A stretch of 64,000 nt of DNA from positions 2,356,001-2,420,000 of the forward strand of contig CAJFCV020000002.1 in NCBI GenBank assembly GCA_904066235.2. Reading direction: 5' to 3'. The DNA comes from Bursaphelenchus xylophilus (lineage: Eukaryota > Nematoda > Chromadorea > Rhabditida > Aphelenchoididae). The position numbers were made by a program, and so were the translations under genes. Shown one piece after another: positions 21,657 to 31,803 of the stretch. The notes under the pieces were generated by a model. The model had not been told where the DNA came from. It saw only the letters and a list, made by a program, of their open reading frames with translations, and did no database searches. Numbering within the stretch: position 1 is the first letter of the stretch; each line of letters starts with the position of its first letter.

Positions 21657-24367
21657 TCGCTCTACCTCTTTCTTCTCCGAACCACCGACAACTATTTGGT
21701 CATTGAAATATGGCCTATGGAGAATTTACTGGTAAGTTTTCTACGTAGCTTCCAAAGGCCGATCAAAAATGTTTTTTAAAACGCGTTTTGCCACACTTTG
21801 GAGCTTAGCCTAACAGAGGGCGGACATTGTTAAAATCGGCATCTCAGAATTGAACGAAAATTGGTCAACTTAATCACTGATAGGCACAAAACATTCGCTT
21901 TCTTTGTTTTTGCCCAAAATTACCGTATGACGGCATACTGTAGCATCATTTTTAAAAAAAGATATGCCCTAATCGAGAAAACGAAGCGCTATTTCAGCGC
22001 AAATTGAGTTCAGGTATATGTTTTCGATCATGCAGAACATTTTTGTAATTGTCACCGAAAACTAAAAAATAATTGTCACCGAAAACTAAAAATTACATCT
22101 AAGCTATGTTACACTTGAGACAACATACCATTTCGGGTATATAAAATGCAGTTCGGACGAGGCGCAGATTTTGAAACCGGAATACTAAACTTCAACCCTC
22201 GTCTAACAAACCATAAAAATTTCAGAAAGATCAAATATATAGTTTTTGAGATATCGGACATTCAATGTCTCATGTGCAAGATCACCTTGACCCCGAAAAA
22301 ATCTGGCATTCTTAGGTTTTTGGCTAGGCGCAGATTTTGAAAGTTTCCAATACATTTTTATGAGATTTTAGGGGGATATAGAAAGTTTCAGAGGAAAAAA
22401 ATGAATAGTTTTTGAGAAATCGACCAAAATACCTTGTTTTAGGTCATCAGATGCCCGAAAAAATCTGGCATTCTTAGGTTTTTGGCTAGGCGCAGATTTT
22501 GAAAGTTTCCAATACATTTTTATGAGATTTTAGGGGGATATAGAAAGTTTCAGAGGAAAAAAATGAATAGTTTTTGAGAAATCGACCAAAATACCTTGTT
22601 TTAGGTCATCAGAACACAGAATCGTACCCTTCGGCGTACATTTGACAAAAATTTTGCAGAGAGCTCGAATTTATTTGTGACAATTTGGAGAAAAAAACAG
22701 TAACACACATATATCTCGGAAAAAAAGAGATGCCGAAGAAAATTGGTCCAATTTTCCAGCAACTTGACCTATAACAGGTTCACCATGGTCGATATCTCAA
22801 AAACTATTCACTTTTTTCCACTGAAACTTTCTATTTCCTCCTAAAATGTCATAAAAATGTATTGGAAACTTTCAAAATCTGCGCCTAGCCAAAAACCTAA
22901 GAATGCCAGATTTTTTCGGGGTCAAGGTGATCTTGCACATGAGACATTGAATGTCCGATATCTCAAAAACTATATATTTGATCTTTCTGAAATTTTTATG
23001 GTTTGATTTTTTTGCGAATTTTGCACGAAAAGTTTCATATGTATTTCTACTGTAGAGTATAATGTTCCCACAAAAAATCAAGTTTTTCCACGCGAAACTG
23101 ACGAAGCTGCGGCTAAAAGGTGTTTTCTCTCTGCTCTCCACGTTTTGCATACTCTCTCGGCCGATCGTTGAATATCTCCGCTATTCCTGCAAAGCGCGAG
23201 CTAATATTTGCAATAATTTATATGCGGCCCACACCCGACAAGTGTGTAAAATTTGATGATAGTCTGGGCGTCGAACTTGCTGTTTCAGATTCCGAAACAA
23301 GTCAGCATTCGAGACGAAGCCCTCGCCAACAAAAACTGCCGAATTTGCTGCGATCATCGGTATTTTACAGTAAGTTTTTGAAATTGAAATGCTCTATTGT
23401 TCGCCTAGTTATGGTGTGAGTCGACCTTTTTGGTATTCGATGTGATCAGCACCAAATTATTGGGGCAGTTTGACCTCCCATTTCACTGTACGGCCTTCTC
23501 TTTGGCCCCTCGTTGCCAAGCCTATTTGGCGACGGACGATGGGAAATTTTACAAAGTAGCGCTAAAAACTGGTGAGCTACAATTGTAAGTTATTTTGATG
23601 CCTGGTTTAGTCATCATTTGCCATATTTGGCAGGTTGTTTTTTAATGATATACGAATTTTAAAACATCTCATTTTTATGCAAATTTCCGATCAAAATTCA
23701 AATCCTTGATTCTAGTATAAATATTTGCCCTATATTCTGCAAATTACCACCAGTTTCGTTGATGGTATACAGTCAAACCATCAACTGTGTCCTCGGGAAC
23801 ATGGCCGTGCGGATGAACACGACCGCACCAAGTTCCGGTGTAAAATACTACGTGTACGACAAGAAACGGAATGTAAGTTGTATACCGTTCGAAAGCTTGT
23901 TCTCTCAGCTTTCGAATGGTATATTACACTGACATATTAAATTTGGTTACCACGGTGAAAATCGTATTTTAGTCCTCGGACTCCCTCTTCATCCCAATGG
24001 AGCCCCGAATGTTTGCGATTTTATTCAAATGCGAACAGACTTTGTTCGTTTTTGATATGGACCGTGTAATTGGACCCCTATATAGATGGGATTTCACGGC
24101 AGCCGAGCATGTGGTATCTGCATGTTGGGCCAAAAATACACTATTCACATTAACAGACATGGGTGTGATATCCAGATGGAAATTGTTGGCGAATGGCCGC
24201 AAATTGAGGGAAAAACACTTGGATTTGAAGAAAACAGGGTGTACGCAACTGATCGCTGTGGATTATGATGTAAGAAGTTGTAAAGTACGAATTTTATTTA
24301 TGTCGTATTTTAGAAATTTTTGGTCGCAAATGAACAAGAAACTTCGGCAATTAAATGGAATACGTAG
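21657..24367 (+). CDS. WD-repeat-like protein, 5' incomplete
   Basis: Exons that join in phase are 21657-21731, 23289-23369, 23421-23584, 23716-23872, 23973-24269 and 24314-24367, followed by an AATAAA near 24424. The visible 280 or so residues alternate short hydrophobic beta-strand-like stretches with turns. Examples are VFDVISTKLLGQFDLP, YLATDDGKFYKVALKTGEL and LFVFDMDRVIGPLYRWDF, the spacing expected of WD40 blades. No catalytic motif is seen, so a scaffold role is likely and no specific orthologue is claimed. The acceptor before 23421 (GGTGTGAG) is weak, but it is the only one keeping the frame. The first visible exon is in mid-gene, and the start is probably beyond the repeats left of 21.6 kb. 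The first visible intron (1.56 kb) holds a foldback element. Confidence 0.6.
22207..23004. repeat. Foldback with internal tandem duplication
   Basis: The left arm AAAAATTTCAGAAAGATCAA onward is mirrored by TTGATCTTTCTGAAATTTTT. Both arms carry GGCATTCTTAGGTTTTTGGC. Inside, a segment of about 155 bp containing GCGCAGATTTTGAAAGTTTC is tandemly repeated (about 22298-22452 and 22453-22612) with near identity. The right arm runs straight into an FB-C right half (23005-23270). Confidence 0.85.
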
Positions 24368-25056
24368 AAGTTGTATTTTTTTGATGACTGAAACTAGTGG
24401 ATAACGTATTTTACACTATTGAAATAAAAAAATGAAATTTTTTATTTTTTTGTGATTGATCTTCATGGGTAATATAAAAATTTTTTTGATTGATGCAAAT
24501 AATTGACGTATTTTGCAATCTCACATTCCTCTCCTTCCATCTATCCCATTTTTCCTTCAAAATTTATCCCCTCCGGTTTCATCGTATAAAATGTCCCGTC
24601 TGAAATTTCAAATCTCCCGCGCTCAGCGAAATGTCTCGAATTTTCTTTTTCCAGCCTGAAAAAGTTGTGCTAATATTTCTGGCAAGTATAACATCAGTTT
24701 ATCACCCCTTTACATACCTCTTTGTAGGTTGTGCGCGATTCTTCTCTAGCCCATATTACACTAGACATCATTTTAGGTATAAATTTATTTTTTGCGAAGA
24801 AGGTAACACTTTTGTAAAGACTTTTTATAACCTTTAGGTGGAACAAGGTCCGGGCTCTTCTTCGCTTTTATGCACTTTGCTGATTTTTCTAGAAATGAGG
24901 TGTTTTCTCTCCAATACGTTGTAGTAGGCGTCGAAGATGTTTTCCTCATTTTTGTTGATGAATTCGCGCGTATATTTGTTTGAAACCATGAATTTTATAA
25001 AATTTACTTCATTTTACAGGACTCACTGACAGTCTCACTTGTCGTAATTTTCAAAT
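24368..25056. other. Intergenic, WD-repeat-like gene to dnj-12
   Basis: It holds the polyadenylation region of the upstream gene, one copy of TATTACACTAGAC (24754-24766) and, at 25010-25018, an acceptor CATTTTACAG likely used for 5' processing of dnj-12. A 68-codon open frame at 24631 has no splice or coding support. Confidence 0.45.
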
Positions 25057-26809
25057 ATGGTTAAGGATACCAAATATTATGATGTTCTCGAAGTCTCACC
25101 CGGCGCTTCCGAAACCGAATTGAAGAAGGCCTACAGGAAGCTGGCCCTGAAATACCATCCAGACAAGAACCCGAACGAGGGAGAAAGATTCAAGCTGATC
25201 TCACAGGCCTACGAAGTTTTGAGCGATCCGAAGAAACGAGAGATCTACGATAAATATGGAGAAGAAGGCATCAAAGAAGGCGGTGGTGGTGGTGGAATGC
25301 ACAACCCTATGGACATTTTCGACATGTTCTTTGGTAAGGATTTGTGAATTTCTTGTTGTGAAGTTTAGAAAAAGGAAATGTGGAATTTGATACATGCCAT
25401 AGGTAATATAGCTAAAAACTATTCGATCTCGACAAAAACTTGTGTCTAAAGTGTCCTAATAGATGTAAGATATTATAGAGAAGCTTTTATGCGGGAATGC
25501 ACAGCGTTTTGGTCCAAAACGAGACTTTGAAAGCTCATGTTATCTAAGCCTACCAGCAAGTCTGGCATTCATGTAAAATTCGGAATAGATGGTTAAATTT
25601 TGCAAAAGGAGTGAAGTATGTTACTCTTGCAGCTTAAACAGGTCATAAGGTAGCTAAATGTCCATTATTTGTGGCGATCTAGGCTTTACAAGAGAGCTAT
25701 GAAACCATTTTATCTTAATCTGGCATCTGTAAGAGTCAATAACATAATTCTCTGTATTCCCTTCGTTTTTTCAGGTGGAGGCAGCCGACAGCAACGCGAG
25801 AACAAAGTTCGCGACATGATTCATCAAATGACTGTAACCCTGGAAAAGATGTACACTGGTTTCACCAAGAATTTGAAGATCAAACGATTCGTCCTCTGTC
25901 AAACGTGCGATGGAATCGGAGGATCCGCCGATTCCGTCAAACAATGCGCTCAGTGTGATGGCCATGGAGTTGTGATCCGCAATATTCAAATCGCCCCGGG
26001 CTTTGTTCAACGATCTCAACAGGCTTGCAGTAAATGTCAGGGAGAGGGCGAGATCATCTCCGTACCTTGCACCACTTGCGGCGGAAAGAAACGAGTCAAA
26101 GTCGAGGAAATCATTGAAGTCGCTGTGAACAAGGGCGCCAGAGATGGCCAGAAGATCGTGTTCTACGGAAAAGGAGACCAGGAAAAGGGAAAGGAGCCCG
26201 GGAATGTTGTGATTGTACTGGACGAACAGAACCATCCCGTCTTCACGCGAGAGGGCGATAATTTAATTCTCAGCCAACAATTGAATATCACTGAAGCCTT
26301 GTGCGGAACGCAGAGGAAGATCAAGACGTTGGATGGAAGGCAGATCATGTTTACGACTCTACCTGGTAAGATTTTGAGATTTTTTTTATATTGTTTTAGG
26401 TTCAAAAATCAGAATTTTTTTCGAAAATTTTTGATGTTTCCAAATGAGTAAAATTATGTTTATTAGTTGTCTTGAGACTCGAAAATCATGTTTCTACTAA
26501 TTTCAAATTGTTTTAGGTGAGGTAATCAAGCACAATGACACCAAGATTGTTCAACATGAAGGTATGCCGCGACACAAGCATCCCGACGAGAAAGGAGACC
26601 TCATCATCCATTTCAAAGTCGAATTCCCCGACAAAATCAACGAGCGCAACATTGCCCGATTATTCGCCTTGCTTCCCGGAAAACCACAAGTCGAAATCCC
26701 TGATATTGTTGAAGAAAAAGAACTCATTGAAGTCAGCCCCGAGACCATACATGCTCAAGAGAACGGCCATGAAGGCAGCGGACCTCAAGTTCAATGCGCG
26801 ACGCAGTAA
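25057..26809 (+). CDS. dnj-12: Type I DnaJ co-chaperone, DNAJA1-like
   Basis: Exons 25057-25333, 25775-26365 and 26517-26809 join in phase to give 386 residues, close to the usual 390-400. Residues 1-70 form the J domain with HPD at 34-36, which stimulates Hsp70 ATPase. A Gly-rich linker follows. Four zinc-binding CxxCxGxG-type repeats are present ([24 protein letters not shown] and a shortened CTTCGGK), then the substrate-binding barrel. The protein ends QCATQ, a CaaX box of the kind farnesylated in the DNAJA subfamily, so membrane association is likely. It acts with cytosolic Hsp70 in folding client proteins. The start matches the family N-terminus ([11 protein letters not shown]). An acceptor CATTTTACAG 38 bases upstream suggests trans-splicing. 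It is a housekeeping gene with normal, element-free introns. Confidence is high. Confidence 0.95.
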
Positions 26810-27280
26810 AATTTCAGTCTTGGTTTGTACAAATCGGCCTACGTTATGCCCATGTGGACCCATTTTTCCCCGTATTCGGGCGAGTTGTTGCTTTCTCTTC
26901 TTGGGGTAACGAAACGATTCCAAAATGTCTACCGATCCTCTGTGTATTCTCTTCCCTGTCTTCTGTCCCTGGTATTTTTTTTATTATCCATGAGTTTTGT
27001 CAATAAATAAATATAAAATTGCTAATTTTAATGTCAAGAAGTATGTAAAAATTAGTTGGAATAGAAGTATGTGGGCTGATACGACTAAAACTAGCCTTTT
27101 TCAGCATAAAAACATTCAAAAATGGCCTTTTCTTATAGAAAGTTATATTACACTTGACCCATCAGGTCAATAAGACCATAACTCGATGAACACCGAATGA
27201 GTCCGACAAATTTTTACGTCAAAAGAAGCGTAAATATTTATAGATCCTTCCTAAATATCAACAATAACAATTAAAAGCCC
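26810..27280. other. 3' regions of convergent genes
   Basis: AATAAATAAATATAAA near 27001 serves dnj-12. TATATTACACTTGAC, a recurrent motif, lies at 27144-27158. No gene is seen. Confidence 0.5.
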
Positions 27281-27553
27281 TTACGGCGTCGGTTGCTTCG
27301 CTTTCTCGTACTGTTCATCTGCTGTCGTTACTCCTTGCGTTTCTAACTGATTCTTGTATTTCTCAAACTGATGTTTCCTAATAAAATGTGGCACCCATGA
27401 AGCGGGACATTTGGCTTTGAAATCGGTCATAAAAACCCGACATTTCTTCTCCTCGTGGTTGTTCTCGTCCATACATCGGAGGTAGGCATCTCGAGCTGCA
27501 TAGCACTGTTTTCGGTTCGTTTTTAGCGATGTCTCGGGTGAATCTGATGTCAT
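27281..27553 (-). CDS. COA6: Cytochrome c oxidase assembly factor 6-like
   Basis: A single exon codes for 90 residues. The twin-cysteine pattern CYAARDAYLRC and CRVFMTDFKAKC (CX9C and CX10C) is followed by PASWVPHFIRKHQFEKYK, which is the COA6 layout rather than COX6B. COA6 is a small intermembrane-space protein that helps deliver copper to the COX2 subunit of complex IV. I chose the ATG at 27553, because a CCATTTCAG acceptor ends at 27560, six bases upstream, and an in-frame ATG beyond it would lie in removed RNA. The gene is divergent from ucr-1, 435 bases away, another mitochondrial respiratory-chain gene, so a shared promoter region is plausible. Confidence 0.9.
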   Translation of the reverse strand: MTSDSPETSLKTNRKQCYAARDAYLRCMDENNHEEKKCRVFMTDFKAKCPASWVPHFIRKHQFEKYKNQLETQGVTTADEQYEKAKQPTP

Positions 27554-27988
27554 TCGTGACTGAAATGGCAAGACTGACGATTTTAGAAGATATTATTATA
27601 AAAAAATAGAAATAGGAAGGCAAAACGACAAGAATAAGTAACAATTTATATTAACCATCACAATAAAAGCGAAGAAAATTTCAAACGGCATGATAACAGG
27701 GCTGACGGTCCTTCTAAACTTTAGAACTGTTCGAATTTTACCAAAAAATTTGCTAGCTACCCAAATTTCGATCAGATTCCAATGTTTGACCGAATCTTTT
27801 TCCAGAATTATTTTTCTCTTTCCCACCACGAAAACCCTGCGAAATCAGGACCGAATTTATATTGCTCTGCATTTTTTCGCTATCCAAAATGAAAGTTTAC
27901 ATGTTTTCCATATTGTTTTCTTCGTATTTTACATTGTTTTCATCTCAAAAAATTTAATTTTAGGTTGGGCCGATATTAGAAACCAAAG

Positions 27989-30900
27989 ATGTTGAGATCT
28001 GGCCTTCAACAAGGAGTTGTCGTGTCCAAGAGACTTCAGGTATGTGAAAATTGTTTTTTATTGTTTGCTTCGAATTTTAGACACAATTTGAGGCACTGTA
28101 ATGCCGGATTTAGGGGTTTGTAAGGAGGTTTTATATTGTACTGAACTGCAAGACTGAAAGGCATTTTGCGTTGAAAAAGTAGAGCAAGTCTTCCTTGGCA
28201 ATTTTCAAACGTCTATGGTTTGAGTACGGGCTTTGTAACACACCGGACGGCGATTTATAATTAATATCTAGTATAAGGTCAAACTCCATGTGTACTTCCT
28301 TCTTTTTCAGAGTGGTTTTGCCAAACAAGCCCGTGATGTCCTTTCCGCCTCTGAACCTACTTTGAGCGAGTTGAAGAACGGAGTTCGCGTTGTTTCTTCT
28401 ACCAACAACAAGCCCGTCTCTACTGTAAGACAATTTTCCAAATTTTATAACATTTTTCTTTTCATAAGATGGTAAATAATTCCGTGAATGTTTAGATTGG
28501 TGTTTGGGTTGATTCTGGCTCCCGTTACGAGACTGAGGACAACAATGGAGTTGCTAAAGTTTTGGAGCAGTTGATCTACAAGGTAAGCACAATTTTTCTT
28601 GTTTTTTGATGTTTAGATCTCTCCTGCTCATCTATAAATCGGAATATGTATTCTTGTTGGTAGTAAGAGTGATTTCAATCTATTTAGGGATCCGCCAAGC
28701 GCTCCACCACTCAACTCCAAGCTGATTTGGCCAAATACGGTGCTCGTTTGAATTCCTTTACCAGCCGCGATCATGCTGCTTATTTCGTCCAGGTTGAGAA
28801 CCAAAATGTCGAACCTGTCACTGAGATTTTGGCCGATGTCCTGAGAAGCCCCAAATTCGATGCTGCTGATGTTGAGGCCGCCAAACTAGTTGTTATCAAA
28901 CAGTTGGAAGAAGTTGAGAGTAATCATGAAGAAGTTGCCTTTGATTATCTTCATATGACTGCTTTCCAAGGAACGTCCCTTGGACTGTCGCCTTATGGAC
29001 GTGCCGAGGCCATTCAGTAAGGTTTTTACTGAAATGTTTTATTACTTTAGGTGGAGGTGCGACGGAGGCTGAAAATTTTTGAGAATTTTGCCTTTGAGGG
29101 AGAATTTAAAGTTTTTGAGGGTTGGAAATGAAGTCAGCTATGTTTTAGAGGGCTCAAGATTTCAAGGTTACTGTAAAAATGTTCAAAATTATCCTTCTTT
29201 TACTTCAGAAACCTCACTCGCCAAGACGTGATCGATTTTGCCGATGATCACTACAAAGCCGACCGCGTTGTTGTCGCCGCTGTTGGAGGAGTCCCCCATG
29301 GCCAGTTGGAAGCTTTTGCTAAAGCCAACTTTGGTGATTTGGACAACCAGTACAAGCGAGCCGTCCCCGCCCCTCTCGGCACCCGATTCACCGGATCTGA
29401 GTTCCAATACAGAGACGATTCGTACCCAGGATTGTATGTGGCCTTGGCTGTTGAAGGAGTCCCCAACGGACATCCGGACGCCTTGCCTTTGCAGGTAACG
29501 GAGTTTTGACGATTTTTTTGGAGGTCCGATATTGTAGTAGGCAAAAAATTTTTATATTAGTGAATTTTTTGGCTGAAGTGGTATTTATTAAGGCCGTTTT
29601 GAATTTCTGGAACGTCTTTGAGATAATGCTGCTCGAAATCTTACAAGGAAAGTACTTTTATGGGGGCTCCTACTTTTTGACGGGACATATCTCAAAAAAT
29701 CAGAAAAATTGTGCTGATCAAGGATATATAGATCTTAGCTGCCCATTTTAGGTTTTTAGGGGTGAAAACTCAATCGGAAGTTGGCTTAAAGTCCTATATG
29801 AACCCCTTTTTCGCTTAATTTTTCACAGGTTTACAATTTTTATTTTGGCTTGAAATGATGCTTATTGAGTTTCTAAGATGTAATAAATCAGTCTTGGCCC
29901 AAAAATTTATTTTTCCGACCTTCAACTTCAAAAAAAGTTAATTCAACCCAAAAGGGAAATCGAACCCGTGCGGCGTTCCCCCTCTTGATTCCCAGACTAC
30001 GGCACTAGCCACTCGGCCACACCGCTCTCTTCCAAAGGAAGAGGACGACTGCGCTTTTTATCGTTTCGAATGCCTGCGCCTTTTGTGAAAATTAAGCCAG
30101 TTTTTGGGCATTTTCACCCATAAAAACCCAAAATGGGCAGCTAAGATTTATATATCCTTGATCAGCGCATTTTTTCTGATTTTTTGAGATATGTCCCGTT
30201 AAAAAGTAGGAGCCCCCATAAAAGTACTTTCCTTGTTAGATTTTTTGTAAAAAATGTTTTAATTTTTACCTAAAGTTATATGATTTTTTGTATTTTCCAG
30301 CTCTCGGTCCAACTCACCGGCCAATGGGACATCACTCACGGCACCGGCTTGAATGCTCCAGTCCGTGCCGTCCAACAAATCAGCCAACTGCATGGCCTCA
30401 AAGTTTTCGAGCCCTTCTCGGTGAACTACGCCGACACCGGACTGTTCGGTCTGAGATATGTGAGCAGCGGAGAAGACCAGGAGGACTCGCATTATATTGT
30501 GTCGCAAGCGCAGCGCGCCTGGAAACATCATGCCACCGGATTGACTGATGAGGAAGTCGACCGCGCCAAGAATCAGCTGAGATCCGTTTTATTGAGCCGT
30601 CTTGGAGACAACACGTCTCATGCTCATCATTTAGCGACTAGAGTAGGTTTAGGAATATGAAAAAATGAGTGATTTCTTAAGGTTTCTTGGAAAAGTTTTT
30701 GAGGAGTATCCCCAAGTGTGACCCTTTGATTTTGATGAAACTAGGCACAAAATTTAGAATGGAGTTTTCTGAGAGATATGTGAAAGTTTTAGCTTGCGAT
30801 TTGTTAAAATCGCCGGGATTTTTAGCTCAAAGTGAAGAAAAAATCGGATTTCTTTGATCATGTTTCTTTTGAAAATTTCTGCTTCTATTAGCAGTGAAGT

Positions 30901-31542
30901 GTATAATGTTTTCACAAAAAAAAAAAAAATGATTTTTTTGCAAGCAGAATTCAATAGTTATTTTTCTTGACAGAGAAAATAATTTTGACAGTAGCTTTTT
31001 GAATTCTGCTTGTAAAAAAATCATTTTTTTGTGGAAACATTATACACCTCACTACTAATAGAAGCAGAAATTTTCAAAGGAAACATGGTCAAAGAAATCC
31101 GATTTTTTGTTCACCTTTGAGCCAGAAATCTCGGCGAATTTTGCAAATCGCAAGCTAAAACTTTCACATATCTCTCAGAAAACTCTATTCTAAATTTTGT
31201 GTCTAGTTTCATCAAAAGCAAAGGGTCGCACCTGGGGATTCCTCTTCAAAAAATTTTCCGAGAAAGGTTATTCTCAATATTTTTTTTTTCGTTTTGAAGC
31301 TATCAGGAAAATGCGAAAATTTGAAATCCGTATTTTACGTATTTTAGATCCTCCACACCGGCGACTTTGAGAGCCTCGCCGAATTGGAAGAGAAGATCCG
31401 CCGCCTGACCGCGGGCGCCGTTCGCGAAGCCGTCAGTCGCCACGTCTACGACCGCGACCTGGCCGTCGGCGGAGTTGGCCGAACCGAAGCCATCCCCAAC
31501 TACGTCCAAATCCGCGCCACCCAGTCCTGGTGGAGACTATAG
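27989..31542 (+). CDS. ucr-1: Ubiquinol-cytochrome c reductase core protein 1
   Basis: Seven exons (27989-28039, 28311-28424, 28496-28582, 28688-29016, 29209-29494, 30301-30642, 31348-31542) join in phase to 467 residues, the usual core-protein length. It is an M16-family fold related to mitochondrial processing peptidase beta. The zinc motif HXXEH is replaced by KVLEQ at residues 76-80, so peptidase activity is not expected, and it should act as a structural core subunit of complex III. The N-terminus is basic and lacks acidic residues, as in a matrix-targeting presequence. The C-terminus, TQSWWRL, fits the family. An acceptor ATTTTAG lies 25 bases before the ATG. Introns 5 and 6 (0.8 and 0.7 kb) each hold a large foldback element, while the first four introns are short. 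Confidence 0.93.
29636..30243. repeat. Foldback enclosing a tRNA-like core
   Basis: The left arm TTACAAGGAAAGTACTTTTA with GGGGGCTCCTAC is mirrored by GTAGGAGCCCCC and TAAAAGTACTTTCCTTGT. The arms are about 150 bp and match closely. The centre holds a minus-strand tRNA-like sequence. It lies in ucr-1 intron 5. Confidence 0.88.
29947..30028 (-). other. tRNA-like (Ser/Leu type) relic
   Basis: On the minus strand TGTGGCCGAGTGGCTAGTGC fits the D arm and box A of class II tRNAs, and GGGTTCGATTTCCC fits the T arm and box B. The variable region is long, as in Ser or Leu tRNAs, but the anticodon and acceptor stems do not pair. It probably supplied an internal Pol III promoter to the surrounding element. 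Confidence 0.5.
30690..31258. repeat. FB-C-type foldback in ucr-1 intron 6
   Basis: GGAAAAGTTTTTGAGGAGTA with CCCCAAGTGTGACCCTTTG is mirrored by CAAAGGGTCGCACCTGGGG and TTTTCC. Arms of about 270 bp meet near 30970. It shares GATTTTGATGAAACTAGGCA with other FB-C copies. Confidence 0.85.
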
Positions 31543-31803
31543 AAAAATATTCGTTCGTTATTTAGGCGATAAGCAGGAAAAAATAAATAAAATTGTAAAG
31601 GTTTGAGAGCTTAGTTTTTGGGGATTTTTTTCAAGTTTGACCGAGAAATTTATGAAAATTTTTCGATTGAACTTGGCCAAAATTAAATTTTTTTTTTTTT
31701 TGATTTTTCAAAATTTTCTCACGCCCTCATTCCCCTTGGATTTGAGTCGGCGGTGCGCCCGCTTTTATTCCTATCGCTTCGCGGCGCCTTCGACCAGTCG
31801 ATC

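Noticed and set aside
26535..26909. 124-codon open frame overlapping dnj-12 exon 3
   Set aside because: It is a shadow frame. The dnj-12 frame carries the conserved barrel and CaaX end.
27554..27571. Upstream in-frame ATG of COA6
   Set aside because: It lies before a CCATTTCAG acceptor and would be removed by splicing.
29947..30028. Functional serine or leucine tRNA
   Set aside because: The anticodon and acceptor stems do not pair, and the sequence is embedded in a foldback element.
27989..31542. Mitochondrial processing peptidase beta subunit
   Set aside because: The HXXEH zinc motif is lost (KVLEQ), so core protein 1 fits better.
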